Shown here piece by piece: positions 1 to 10,693 of a stretch of 64,000 nucleotides of DNA. Position numbers and translations under genes: made by a program. Positions within the stretch are counted from its first letter, which is position 1, and each line of letters starts with the position of its first letter. Where the stretch lies: the NCBI GenBank assembly GCA_018340375.1, contig JAFFJZ010000049.1, forward strand, positions 1,674,001 through 1,738,000, given 5' to 3'. The notes beneath the pieces were generated by a model. That model did no database searches and was not told where the DNA came from. It saw nothing but the letters and a program-made list of their open reading frames with translations. The DNA comes from Gonatopus flavifemur. Taxonomy: Eukaryota > Arthropoda > Insecta > Hymenoptera > Dryinidae.

Positions 1-55
1 TGCTGCCACGCCCTAGTATCATCTCAAATGTTGGAATTTTCATCTTATACCTTAC

Positions 56-766
56 CATTTATTTCAGCGGATACTTCCTCCCAAAGACGTTTAATGCATT
101 CCCGGCCCCTACGTTCAATAGGAATGGAAAAATCCCATAGAGGCCTTCTTTGTTGTACTGATGAGATGAGCAATTCTATTTCCTGGTCATCTAATTTGCT
201 TGTTCTCCTGCCTTGCAATTGTGTCTTTGGTTTTTTTATGTTCGAAACAAGCTGAACTATAAAATGTTTCAGATTTTCAAGTTTTTCAAATTTTGATAAA
301 GGATTTGGTTTTTATAAATTTTTGTGTGTGTAATATGTGCTTTTATAATGTTTTTGTCTTAAATATTATTTAGAAAAGAAAGAAATCAACTCACTTATAT
401 TTGGCTGCGTATTCTCTTTTTCGGTTATATTCTTTTCAGAGTTGGATACTCCTGGATTGGATGTCACTATGGTCTTACCATCATCTACACAATGCATCAT
501 CAATTTGGATTTGTTCAGTTTAGAATAAAATAACTGAGTTACATACCTAACATCGGATAAAAGTAATGCTTGTCATCTATGAAAAATTTCACATAACCTT
601 CAATGCACTTGTGCCCTTCTATATCATTACAAGCCTCCTCACATATGCCACATGAATACACATAATTATTATTCTACATGCAAAATAAAAATTTATTTCA
701 ATGATTATCACAATAAACATAAGAAGAAATATAATTGCAATTAATACTTACATCACTGGAATACAT
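56..766 (-). CDS. MADF-like domain host gene, 5' part (four exons)
   Basis: Reading the minus strand I find four coding exons: 752-766 (start codon plus four codons), 547-673, 395-484 and 56-256. Donors are GTAAGT, GTATGT, GTGAGT and GTAAGG, each acceptor ends in TAG, and splice phases run 0, 1, 1, 1 without conflict. The product starts MYSSDNNN and has a Cys-rich stretch (CGICEEAC). The last exon then matches the MADF pattern: LDDQEIELLISS, RRPLWDF, and KRLWEEV. MADF domains are Myb/SANT-like DNA-binding modules of insect transcription factors and of Harbinger-type accessory proteins. The gene runs off the left edge after a phase-1 donor, so its C-terminus is not seen. The plus-strand frames over this stretch are shadows. 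The exon chain is direct reading; the domain name is family knowledge; the regulatory role is inferred. Confidence 0.62.
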
Positions 767-993
767 TGTGCACACCAGAAACTATAGAACCTCTCAAATG
801 GAAATGGATGGAAATTTTCTCAAATCGCTGATCCAACCGGAGCGCAACCTACAATGATTTTGACTTTATCGCTAGAATCGAGCGACGGATTCCTAAACTC
901 ATCCAAACGGAACTATACCCTAGAATCATCTATCGCTCGTCGCTAATCGCTGCCATCTGAAGACACCTTAATGCGGCTGAGCTTCATGCGAAA
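767..993 (-). promoter_or_regulatory. 5' leader and probable promoter side of the MADF-like gene
   Basis: This stretch lies directly upstream of the predicted start codon at 766 (minus strand). It must hold the 5' untranslated region and perhaps the promoter if the gene model is right. I see no clear TATA box or other defined element. The only structure is several CGCTCG/CGATT-like short repeats around 830-950. Confidence 0.25.
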
Positions 994-1447
994 ATAGTGC
1001 AGAGGAAGGGGAATAAAACTGGACTTCGATGTCGGAAACGAAAAATTGCGAATCTGAAACAATTGACGGCTTTGATCACATCCTAAGAAAGAACTTGGGT
1101 TCTCTTTCAGAGTGCTCAAAAGAACAGATGAAGATGAGAATCTAAGAGGAAAAAGATGAAACTTTGAGAAATTGGAGAAACAGAGAACGGAAGATGTGGT
1201 GACAGTTGAAAAACTGCAATGAATATATAGTGCAGAGGAAGGGAGACGAAACTGAACTTCGACATCAGGAACGAAAAATTGCGAATCTGAAACAATTGAC
1301 GGCTTTGATTCCATCCGAAGGATGAACTTGGGTTTCCTTCAGAGTGCTCAAGAATAACATATGGAGATAAGAATCTGAACGGGAAAAGATGGAACTGTGA
1401 AAAATTGGAGAGACAACGGAATATGTAATGACAGTTGAGCAACTGCG
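994..1447. repeat. Two-copy tandem duplication, unit about 233 bp
   Basis: The stretch starting ATAGTGCAGAGGAAGG at 994 recurs at 1227 in the same orientation. The copies share GAACGAAAAATTGCGAATC-type blocks, TTGACGGCTTTGAT, and the tail with GACAGTTGA. Each copy carries small indels, so the duplication is not recent. Overlapping frames on both strands are low-complexity by-products and I do not call a gene. Confidence 0.8.
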
Positions 1448-2385
1448 AAGAAAACACATCGACGGCAGAAAACACTTGAAAAATGAGACAATTTCAGTAC
1501 TCTTCCGAAGCCATATTGGCCCTGCCATATTGTATTCAGCAGATCTGGCACTAAATTTGTATTCAGTGATCCGAAGAATACTCAGATTCATCTATGTGAG
1601 GAGGAAAATACCGATCAATTGACAAAAAACTGGAGGAACGAAAATTGAGACATCTTGCTGCCTTATTCGAACCGCCATCTCGAATTCATAGAATCTGACC
1701 TCCGATTAGTCATCAGGGATCCTGAAAACCCCCATGTACTGATTTTTATGGGAATCGTACAGTTTCAACAATTTTAGGCCGCCATGTTGGATCCGCCATA
1801 TTGAATTTGGCGAATCTGACCCCGGATTTGTGATCAGCGACCCCAAAAACCGATTAATACGTGTGTGTACATCAAATTCATTCAGGAATATTGCTCAAAT
1901 ACGAAGAATAAGAAAAAGCAAAAATATTTTGGTTTCTAGCCGCCATATTGAGTGTCGCCATCTTCAATTTCGAAAAACCATCTCACATACTTCGAAGCTT
2001 AGGGTCTATGGACGCAGAAATTTCATCCCCCAGATGTATGTCTCCCCTAATTCGAGCCGAAAATAAATGGATCATAATTTTTTGCAATCGAAAATTCGTG
2101 TTTTTTCCTATTTCAACGATTATGGCATTCCCAATTCGCATTTTTTCGAAAATCTGCTTCCATATTCTGAAAGTTCAGATAATTTTACATCGAAAATAAT
2201 TATCCGCGAATTTTTTGACAATCGATTCGACAGCGTAAAACGTCATTGTAGAAGGTGTTGAGGAAACGGACGTTTGGTCCTTAACGGGTTAACATGTAAT
2301 GAATTACATGAATAATTATATCTAGTATTGCGTTGAGATGAAATTTTTGTACTCTTCATGATGTAACGAATTACTTGGATGAATA
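1448..2385. other. No gene seen; repeated CGCCATnTTG-like motifs
   Basis: This is AT-rich sequence with several short repeats of the form GCCGCCAT(G/A)TTG and GAATCTGACC (about 1660-1700, 1770-1830 and 1940-1980). A similar CCGCCATGTTTTC motif occurs near 5770-5815. I see no coding exon, RNA gene or terminal inverted repeat. Confidence 0.4.
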
Positions 2386-2672
2386 TTTGGTTGGTAAGAA
2401 AGTTTTGCAACACACAAAAAAAGTGAAAAGGAAAGTTTTTATCATTCTCATAATATAATGTTATTAAGTAATGTACGCGCCCTCTGCATCTACAACTCGT
2501 GCCCAACGCTCTGGTGAACTTTGCATACGCTCCGTCCAAAATTGTTTTGCTCTTGAGTTAAAAAAATCGTTCAGCGCATTTTCGAGATCGGCGAGATCAT
2601 CAAATTCCTCATCCTGTGAATAATTTCTCAATTGCCGGAGAAGATGGTAGTCGGTAGGAGCCAAGTCTGGTA
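2386..2672 (-). pseudogene. Mariner transposase C-terminal relic with one terminal repeat
   Basis: The minus frame ending at 2464 reads APTDYHLLRQL and then PERWARVVDAEGAYIT. This is the C-terminal block of mariner transposases (catalytic region just upstream, then the conserved PERW-VVD-GEY tail). After the stop the minus strand runs to AACTTTCTTACCAACC. On the plus strand this is TTTGGTTGGTAAGAAAGT beside a TA, the expected mariner end. Everything upstream of the APTDYH block is missing, so the N-terminal DNA-binding part and most catalytic residues are gone. It is a dead 5'-truncated copy. Confidence 0.75.
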
Positions 2673-2846
2673 CAAGATACGCAAGCCACCGTGTTAATCA
2701 CCAAGACCTCGTACTTCATCTTCCACAGTACCAGGCGGCGCTGGTGTGTCTGGGGAATTCCACCTACACAAATACGTTCTCGTATGTGGGCGGGGAATCC
2801 CATAGGCTGCTACACACACATGCAGGGTACTGAATGTACGCGTGAT

Positions 2847-2871
2847 ATGTATATATATATATATATATATA
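2847..2871. repeat. (TA)n microsatellite
   Basis: An uninterrupted TA dinucleotide run, next to the 5' end of the purine-rich LINE. Confidence 0.9.
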
Positions 2872-3518
2872 GCTATACATAATAATTTTTCTCATTTCAG
2901 ATATCCAATTTCCTGGTTTTGAGGACTTCCGGGTGACAGGTGCGAGTGAGTGGTTAGTGTGGGATAGGTGAAAGTTTTTGATCGATTTCAGGAGGGAATC
3001 AGAACAGGAGAAATTTTTTAGTGGTGTGAGGTGGAATCGGTGGTGGAAAAGGAAGGTTTTGATGAAAGATAAGTAGTGGTGAAGTGGGTAGGAAGAGAAA
3101 AGAGAAGGAAAATCTGGAGGGTTAGCACGTGGCGGAGAGGAGGTAGAGAGGAGAAGGGGAGGTAAGGAGAGAGAAGGAGGAAGACGGTGGCGGTGCCTAG
3201 TTTAGTGCGTGGAAGTAGATAGTGGAGTAGAGAGTGGATCGATGGGTGAGGAAGTGAGGAGAGTAGTGGAGTGGTGAGTAGAGGCATCAAGCGGAGAATA
3301 GAGAAAGTGGGATTCGGGCGGGAGATTCGAACGAGTGTAGTAGAGAAGGTAGAGCAAGGGTCAGACAGGATTTAGAAACGAAGGAAGGAGAAAAAGAAGA
3401 GATAGCGTCACACAAGAAGACGAAGAAGACGGAGATAGGTCAGACAGAGATAGGAAAGGGGTGATGTGAGGGAAAAGGTGAAGAGAGAGAGACAGGGTGT
3501 ATAGGGGGGTGGGAGGAA

Positions 3519-4626
3519 ATGGGAGAGAAGATGGGTGAGGTGGTGGGAGGTGATGAAGGGAAGTTGAGTGGGGAGAGGGGGAGACCGACTAACGCGGTAA
3601 AGCTGGGTAAAGAAAGAAGTGGGAGCGTTGGAGGAATAGAAGGGTTTAGGAGGTTTTGGAAGAGAGAAAGAGAGGAGGGATTGGAGGGAGAAAGGATGGA
3701 TATATTTGGGAGAAAAGATAAGATGGAGAGGTCGCCAGAGGAGAAGAAGATGAGAGGGGCTGATGCGGGAAGAGAGATGGTAGAGATGATGGAGGAATTG
3801 AGGAGGGGTGTTAAGAAAATAGATAAGAAAAATAGATAAGGTTTATGAAGGGATGAGGAAGGAGATAAAGAATATGAGGGAAAGACAGGATAGGGCGGAG
3901 GAGGGTTGGAGATTAGAAAGAGAGGAGTTTATCAATAGGGTCAGTGAGGTGGAGAATCGAAGATAGGAGTGTGGAGAGGAGGAGAAGAATTTAGAGGAAT
4001 TGAAGAATAGGGTGGAGGAGTTGGGAAGAAAGATTGAAGAAGAAGAAAGGAAAGAGGGAGAAGGGCAGGCTATTAAGGAAAGGGTGGGGGAAGCGCAGTT
4101 GGAGAAGATAGGAAGAAGACTGGAAGAGTTGGAAAAAAGAGGCAAGATAGCAGAGGATGGAGATGGAGAGAAGGTGCACGGTCACCTGGAAGTCGGCGAG
4201 GGGGTGAATAACAGAGTGAGGAAGAAGGAAAGGAAAATGGAGTCCAAAGAGAGAGAAGAAAGGAGAAAAAAGGTGTTGGTGAAGGGTTTGGAAGGCAAAA
4301 AAGGTGTAAAGGAGGAGGTTAGGGAGTTAATGGGAAATTTGGGCGTGAAGGGAAAAATAGGAGGAATCAGGGATTTGGGATTGGGAGGTAGGAACAAGAG
4401 GAGAATGGTGGTAATACAGTTCAAGACGGTAGAGGAAGAGGGGAAGGTGATGAGGAGGGAGGAAATGTTGAGAGGTAGAGAGGAGAGGATGGAGGAAGAC
4501 TATGCATGGAAGGAAAGAAGGATGATGGAGAAAGTGAGGGAAATAGGATTTAAACTGAGGAAAAATGGGAGAAGAGTATGGATAGGATATGGAGGAATAT
4601 GGATAGATGGGAGATGGTGGGAATAG
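3519..4626 (+). pseudogene. LINE ORF1 (coiled-coil, nucleic-acid-binding type)
   Basis: The frame starting at 3519 and the frame from about 3830 to 4626 belong together. Joining them needs one frameshift near 3830-3840 and passing one TAG at about 3964. The product is very rich in E, K, R and G. A long heptad-like coiled coil covers its middle (NRVEELGRKIEEEE, then LEKIGRRLEELEKR). It ends with a compact region containing KVLVKGLEGKKG and VIQFKTVEEEGKVM, resembling the RRM-like part of ORF1 proteins that bind the LINE RNA. I recognise the class by architecture only. It overlaps no other gene and lies just before ORF2. The two lesions make it non-functional. Confidence 0.6.
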
Positions 4627-4641
4627 GACGAGGGAGAGGAA

Positions 4642-5480
4642 AAATTGAGAAGTAGAGGAGAGTACTTCAGAGGGATTCAGGGAATGGGAGAGCATGGGGG
4701 AGGAGAGGATTTTCGGATGACACAAGAAAAGAAAATTGGAGAAGAGACATGGAGGCAGGTAAAAGAAAAGAAAGAAAGGAAGGGTGAAGAGAAGGAAGGG
4801 GGGAAAGGGGGATTGAGAATAGGTTTTTGGAATGTAGCAGGAGTAGGGGGAAAAGAAGGGGATTTTTGGGAAGCGGTAGAGGAATGGGATGTTGTGGGAT
4901 TGACGGAAACCTGGGTTGAAAAGAAAGGGTGGAGGAAAATAAACGGGAAATTGCCAAAGGGGTTTGATTGGGAGGTGCAGTGGGCGAGAAGAAGGAGTAG
5001 GAAAGGAAGAGCTATGGGGAGGATGCTGATGGGGGTTAGAAAAGGCTTGGAGGGGGTGGGAAAGGGGTGGAAAGGGAGGAAGAGGGGGCGATGGTGAGGA
5101 GTATACAGTGGGGAGGGGAGACTTGGAGTGTGGCACCAGTATATTGTGAACGGAATGTGAGGAAGAAATTGGAGGAGGTCAGAGAGGCATTGGGGGGGGG
5201 GGAAAGATTGTGAGAAAAGGTAATCATAGGAGGGGATTTCAACGCGAGGACAGGAAATAAAGGTGGGGTAATCTGGAAAGACCAGGAGGAAGGGGTGGGG
5301 GAGAGGAGCTCAAAGGATGGGAGAATGGATGGAGAAGGATTGGAGTTGGTAAGAATATTTGATGGGAAGGGTGGGGAATCATGAATGGGGTGATGGAAGG
5401 GAATGAGGAGGGGGAATTTACATACATTGGGAGCAAGGGGCAGTCGGTGATTGACTATGCGATCGGGGATTCGAGCAGGG
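4642..5480 (+). pseudogene. LINE ORF2 N-terminus, apurinic/apyrimidinic-like endonuclease domain
   Basis: The frame to 5097 contains RIGFWNVAGVGG, then WDVVGLTETWVEKKGW. These are the first two blocks of the endonuclease that nicks target DNA for LINE integration (the E of TETW is a metal ligand in the family). After two frame changes, around 5097 and at the G9 run near 5200, the block VIIGGDFNARTG (the D-x-N motif) follows. It ends with EGEFTYIGSKG and VIDYAIGD. The final catalytic histidine block and the whole reverse transcriptase are absent because the element breaks off near 5485. At least two frameshifts plus the deletion make it dead. Confidence 0.7.
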
Positions 5481-5485
5481 CCGGC

Positions 5486-6909
5486 GAATAATATGAGGTC
5501 AGTGGGGAGCGTTCCCCACGCGGAAAATGGTTGAGTGGGCAATTACTCACGCGGGATTTTGATTGTTTAATTTTTCAATGATTGGGTCCGTGCTACGACC
5601 TGGATGCTGCGAAGAAAGTTTTCTTAATCGAGTACGCGAGGTTCCGTTCTTACGTTTACGTCTACAAAACTTGTATAGATCGACCTCAACAGAATCTGTC
5701 CAACACCAAGGTCCGCTCGAAAATGTCAAAGTTCAAGGGCGTTCAATAAACGGTTTGAATTCATTGAAATCCCGCCATGTTTTCGAGTATTCTGTTTGGA
5801 TCCGCCATTTTCAAGTAGCAGCAATCAGTCATCAAATCATCAGCTGGCTAGACTCTGTGAATAAACTCTAAGAGGTAACATAATGAAACCAGTATAATTG
5901 CATATATGGTTGCACCTTCTTTCAACTTTCGCTCCGAAGGCTTGGACAAAACAAACGGATGGATAGATTCGTTATACGGCTGGGAAGAAATAACACAGAA
6001 AGCATCAAAAATGATGTCAGGCTGTAGGGAAATAAATCTAGTACCATAAACTCCAACATAACCTCCAAAAATGACAGTGACGCTGCTTCTGAATTACATT
6101 CAAATCAAAACGAAGAAGCAGTAGTATCTCGAAATCGTAAGTATGGAAAATAATTCTCTTCCGTACGATATTGTATGCAATTTATATTTTGGTATCTGCG
6201 TTGCAGAAAATGTTTCTTCTTTACACGGAGGATTAATTTATCAAATCGATAGTGACTTCGGTAATGATATGCAGCATCTTCCACCAAATCAGATAGTTTT
6301 TCAAGGCATAAGTCAAAGATTTGGTTCTAAACTTCTTCATCAATTCTGTATGCACAAAATAAACCAACACATTCATTCATTTTGTTATAAACATGCACTG
6401 AGAAAAATTAAATGTAAAAATCACCATGATTTTGTATATTTTTCGCCCGTAAAATGATGAGAAATGAAGCCAGCCTCACACAGGTGAAAAATACTCTCTT
6501 TTACGGTGAACCTAACGTACTAATCTATTTTTCACCCCATCCTTTGGTTTTATTGAACAATCGAATGTGAATATAGGGTCGATGTACCTTTTATGCAGGT
6601 CGTAAGGAATCTTCAAATGTTTATAGAAGAACTATAGTATACTTCATTTCAACTGTTGATGCTATTTGTTAAAAAATGTGGAGAAATCAAGATTTATTAT
6701 AGATATCATAGTTCATGAATGACTGTGTTGGAAATTCTATTTGAATTTATCCTGGATGAAAAGTCTTATTTACAGTAGAAAGAAGTAATAATGTAGCACT
6801 TGTGAGCGCATGTTTTTAATCAGAAGAATACAAATCGCCTTTCATATTGAATATATTTTGATCATTTAAAATAGGTACTTTCCAATTGCATGTAAATATA
6901 TGATATATA
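5486..6909. other. No gene recognised between LINE and DD41D element
   Basis: The frames at 5563-5871 (plus) and 6143-6457 (plus) encode nothing I recognise. The sequence directly after the LINE break has a short GC-rich patch (GGGAGCGTTCCCC, near 5500-5520). At 5770-5815 the CCGCCATnTTT motif seen at 1660-1980 returns. I see no terminal repeats or splice-matched exons. Confidence 0.4.
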
Positions 6910-8941
6910 CAGGGTGGGGCATTTTAAGTGTCGCGGGCGTTTTTTCCAAAAATAAAGTGAGATACGAGAAAATTTTTCGGACAAAAGTTGTAGGGTACCG
7001 AGGGGGACATCCGATGGTGGCCTTGGCTTTGACCTCAAATCTCATCTTCAAGGGCATTCTGAGATCAACTCTTGTTTTTTAAATAGCATCTCATATTTCT
7101 CACTGCAGATTTGGATTCTAGGTCAAAAACCAAGAAACTTTTGTCTGGACCATTTTCCTGAAATCCGCAAAAATGGCGCTCTAATCGATATTGTTCCATT
7201 TTGAATCTGACATTCGAATAACTCGAAAACGAAGGGTCTTGCAAAAGAATGTTTCGTACAAAAGTTGTCAATACACAACACATTTCAATCGTCTACATTA
7301 CCACCATTCAGAGCTCACGCGATGTAAACAAACGACGGGGTTCAGTGAAAATTCACGATTTTGGAAGTCAGTTTGTCAGTTACATTTGATTATTACTTGG
7401 TCTATGACAAATTGAAAATCATGGATATCCGATACACGGTTTCTGAAAAGATCGATATGATCTACATTTACGGTGAAGTGCATAAGAACCCCAGACAAGC
7501 ATATGACTTGTATGCAGAACGATTTCCTGAAAGAACAACGCCATCCATTAGGTATTTTCAACGCATTACAAAATTATTCTCAGAAACGGGAAGTGTTACA
7601 AGGGAAAAACGACATCGAATGAGAACTGTTAGCGGAGGAAATGCGGAAGTTAATGTACTAGCTGCAGTAGCCAATAATCCACACGTGAGCTCTCGTGAAA
7701 TTGAACTCCATTCGGGAATTTCTCGAAGAAGTGTTCTTCGAATACTGAAACGTCACAAATTCCATCCGTATCACATTTGTTTGCATCAAGACCTTCACGG
7801 TGATGATTTCGAAAATCGTGTACAGTTTTGTCGATGGGGTCTAGCGCAAATGCACAATAACAACTTCATCAACATATTATTTTCTGATGAGTCGACGTTC
7901 ACCAATCATGGTCAAGTAAATCGACATAATATGCAGTACTGGGCGACAGAAAATCCAAGATGGTGACGTCAAGTAGAGCATCAAAGACAATGGGCTGTGA
8001 ATGTTTGGTGTGGTATTTTTCGATCTCGAGTAATTGGACCGTACTTCATTGCAGATACGCTAAATGGAGAGAAGTACAGACATTTCTTAGATCGAGTACT
8101 TCCAACATTACTTGAAGACATACCTATTCAGGAACGATTGGATATGTGGTATCAACACGATGGTTGTCCATCCCATCATGCAGTCACAGCTCGAGAAATA
8201 TTGGACAGAGATTATCCTGGACGATGGATAGGACGTCGTGGACCAGTTCATTGGCCTGCCCGTTCTCCGGATCTTACTTCTCCAGATTTTTTTTTATGGG
8301 GATACATAAAAGATACAGTTTATCAACAAGCACCGACTACACCTGAGAATATGCGTCAACGAATCATCAATGCATGCGCGAGCATCAATGAAGATATTTT
8401 AGCACGAGTTCAGCAATCTTTTGTAAAACGTTTTGAAATGTGTATTGAAGTCGAAGGCCATCACTTTGAGCATCTACTGCATTAAAATTATCCAAGTGAT
8501 GTAGACGATTGAGATGTGTTGTGTTTTGTCTGTTATACCCCATCACCTCCGTTTCAGTTCAAGGGGTCCCCCTTGGAATCAGACAACTTTTGTCCGAAAC
8601 ATTCTCCTCCAAGACCCTTCGTTGTCGAGTTATTCTAATGTCAGATTCAGTATAGAACAATATCGATTAGAGCGCCATCTTTGCGGATTTCAGGAAAATG
8701 GTTCAGACAAAAGTTTCTTGGTTTTTGACCTAGAATTCAAATCTGCAGTAAAAAATATGAGATGCTATTCAAAAAACAAGAGTTGACCTCAGAATGCCCT
8801 TGAAGATGAGATTTGAGGTCAAAGCCAAGGCCACCATCGGATGTCCCCCTCGATACCCTACAATTTTTGTCCGAAAAATTTTCTCGTATCTCATTTTATT
8901 TTTGGAAAAAACGCCCGCGACACTTTAAATGCCCCACCCTG
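6910..8941 (+). mobile_element. DD41D Tc1/mariner-superfamily element 1 with about 360-bp inverted ends
   Basis: The element opens CAGGGTGGGGCATTTTAAG and closes with its inverse, CTTTAAATGCCCCACCCTG (one mismatch). A TA lies directly outside each end (6908-6909 and 8942-8943), the standard target duplication of this superfamily. The inverted repeats run inward to about 7270 and from about 8581, roughly 360 bp each and collinear, with scattered mismatches and small indels. Between them is one transposase frame with a single stop. The length of about 2.03 kb fits a complete element. Confidence 0.9.
7421..8485 (+). pseudogene. DD41D transposase with a single nonsense codon
   Basis: A 354-codon frame starts MDIRYTVSEK. 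It has an N-terminal helix-turn-helix region (residues about 1-110, including HVSSREIELHSGISRRSV), then the catalytic blocks FSDEST, WYQHDGCPSHHA and PDLTSPDFFLWGY. Between the second and third Asp there are 41 residues, hence DD41D, the spacing of the rosa and Visitor families. The enzyme would cut and paste the surrounding element. The only lesion seen is TGA at 7964-7966, between ENPRW and RQVEHQ; the reading frame is otherwise unbroken to the final HLLH. This suggests recent loss of function, unless read-through occurs. Confidence 0.85.
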
Positions 8942-8943
8942 TA

Positions 8944-9301
8944 TATAATTTCGTCTCTTTCGTTGATTAATGTATGAGGAATCGTCTTAGTTCAACCAAA
9001 CATCAAACACGCACAATAACACTGTATCGAGATAATCCTTTTCTTCTCCACGTAAATTTAGAGCAAAGGTCTTCGAAATTGAATGATAACCTTCCCGATC
9101 ATTTCTTTTCATAATCTGATTTGATAATTAAGAACCCTTGCAGGCATCCAATTATAATCGCTTCTTTAATTATTTCGTGACAGACGAATGTGATGAACGT
9201 TAATAACCTCAATAGGGTACAATTTATTGAATTCAACACTTAAGAATTATATTTCCATAATCCAGGTGAACGTGAATTCACGGGGTGAATAAAGCGTTTC
9301 A
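8944..9301 (+). repeat. Probable 3' part of the Gypsy 5' LTR
   Basis: The segment ends in CA directly before the primer-binding site, as an LTR should. It contains AATAAA near 9287-9292, which could be the polyadenylation signal. Its start is not seen: the DD41D element ends at 8941, so the LTR either begins there or was split by that insertion. I could not find a matching 3' LTR downstream of pol. The call therefore rests on position and the primer site. Confidence 0.45.
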
Positions 9302-9302
9302 T

Positions 9303-9317
9303 TGGCGCCCGAACAGG
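9303..9317 (+). other. Retrotransposon primer-binding site, tRNA-Lys type
   Basis: TGGCGCCCGAACAGG is the exact complement of the last 15 nucleotides (with CCA) of a tRNA-Lys. It lies one base after the CA that ends the LTR. It would prime minus-strand synthesis of the Gypsy element whose gag begins at 9414. Confidence 0.85.
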
Positions 9318-10693
9318 TTGAATACCCGTGTTGGATCAGGTGGGTTTTTTTCTTCCCTCAGGTATAGATCTCAAGGTGAGATTTTAATTTTAGTACTATG
9401 TTAAGGAATAAGGATGAACATAGAAAATATGATTGGTAGGAGGAGGAGAGGCGTCACGGAACGTGATGAACAAACGGTGAATAGACAGACCGAAGATTCA
9501 GAACTAGAGGCTATTTCGCACGTTGATAGGCATCTAGGAATGGTAACTAGAAATGGGAAGTCGTTACAGCAGGAGTTGGGGGAATCGTTGGATGGAATAC
9601 AGGAGGATACAGATGGATTGGTAGAGGAACACGTGATGACTCATACGATGATAAATGAAGAGGAAGGGATAGATATACACAGTTTAATAAAACAGGTTAA
9701 AGAGATAAGGAAGGAGATATCGAGAGACATCAGAGGAGTAACGAAAACAAATTATAAATTGACGGAGTGCGTCAAAGAACACGGGGAGGCTTCATTATCA
9801 ACAATGAACAATATAAAGCAGAATAAAGAGGAGTGTATGAGAGAAAGAGAGGAACTTATAAGAAATTTGAAAGAATATGTGAAGTCAGAGACAAAAAAAT
9901 AGATAACGAGGTAGGGGATAGAGTGGAGAGTAAGATGGGAAGGATAAAGAGAGAAATACTAGGATCGTTCGCTAGACAGATAGAACCATTACAGGAGGGG
10001 GTAGTTGAGGTGATGGAGGTGACGAAAAATTCAAAAGCGGACAATGATGAGAACAAGCAGAAGCAGTTAGAGAATACGGAATTAGCTCTGCAGAATGCAG
10101 AAAAGATAGAGAAATTAGAAAACAGGGTGAGCATGCAAAATAGAAGTACTAGGGTGTCAATAGGGGATCAATCAGTGATTGTTAGGGGGAATGATTTCAG
10201 GAAAAAGATTCCGACGTTTTATGGGGGAGCGAGAGAAAATCCGATGAATTTTCTGGCGGAATTAGAAGAGTACATAGAGGCGAGTGAGGTACCGGAATGG
10301 GAACTTGAATATTGTCCTGTATTGTTGGGACGTTTCAAGGAAGGCGCGAAAGACTGGTGGAGGGAATTTGATACTTTGGAGAATTTCAAGAAAGAATTCA
10401 TAGCGAATTATTGGAATGACAGATACAACATTCAGTATGGATGAAATTGGAAACAGGATGCTATAATAAAATGGAAAGACTCGGTCGGACAGAATACGCG
10501 ATCAAACTGTTTAATGAAGCATTGGATTTGACACCTACACCAAGAGAGAGCGAAATAATAAGGTATTCAAGGATGCATTTTGGAGAAGAAATAAAGGAAA
10601 CAGCGATAACAAGGGGGGTATTGGAGTTGAAAGGTTTATTAGACATATTAAGATGTCATGATAAGAGCAATAGATCGAATGAACGGATATATA

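Larger units (their letters stand above)
2890..5485 (+). mobile_element. 5' half of a purine-rich non-LTR retrotransposon (LINE)
   Basis: A G/A-rich leader is followed by a coiled-coil ORF1 and the start of an ORF2 whose first domain is an apurinic-type endonuclease. The element stops abruptly near 5485, in the endonuclease domain (just after GQSVIDYAIGD), before any reverse transcriptase. LINEs are usually 5'-truncated, so a copy keeping its 5' end but lacking its 3' end implies a later deletion or rearrangement, not abortive reverse transcription. The plus strand is strikingly poor in C and T throughout. Confidence 0.75.

Noticed and set aside
943..1591. Overlapping minus-strand frames of 67-123 codons
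   Set aside because: They come from the tandem duplication; low-complexity, mutually overlapping and without any domain.
3018..5542. Long minus-strand frames rich in Ser, Pro and Phe opposite the LINE
   Set aside because: They mirror the purine-rich LINE coding strand; the endonuclease motifs are on the plus strand.
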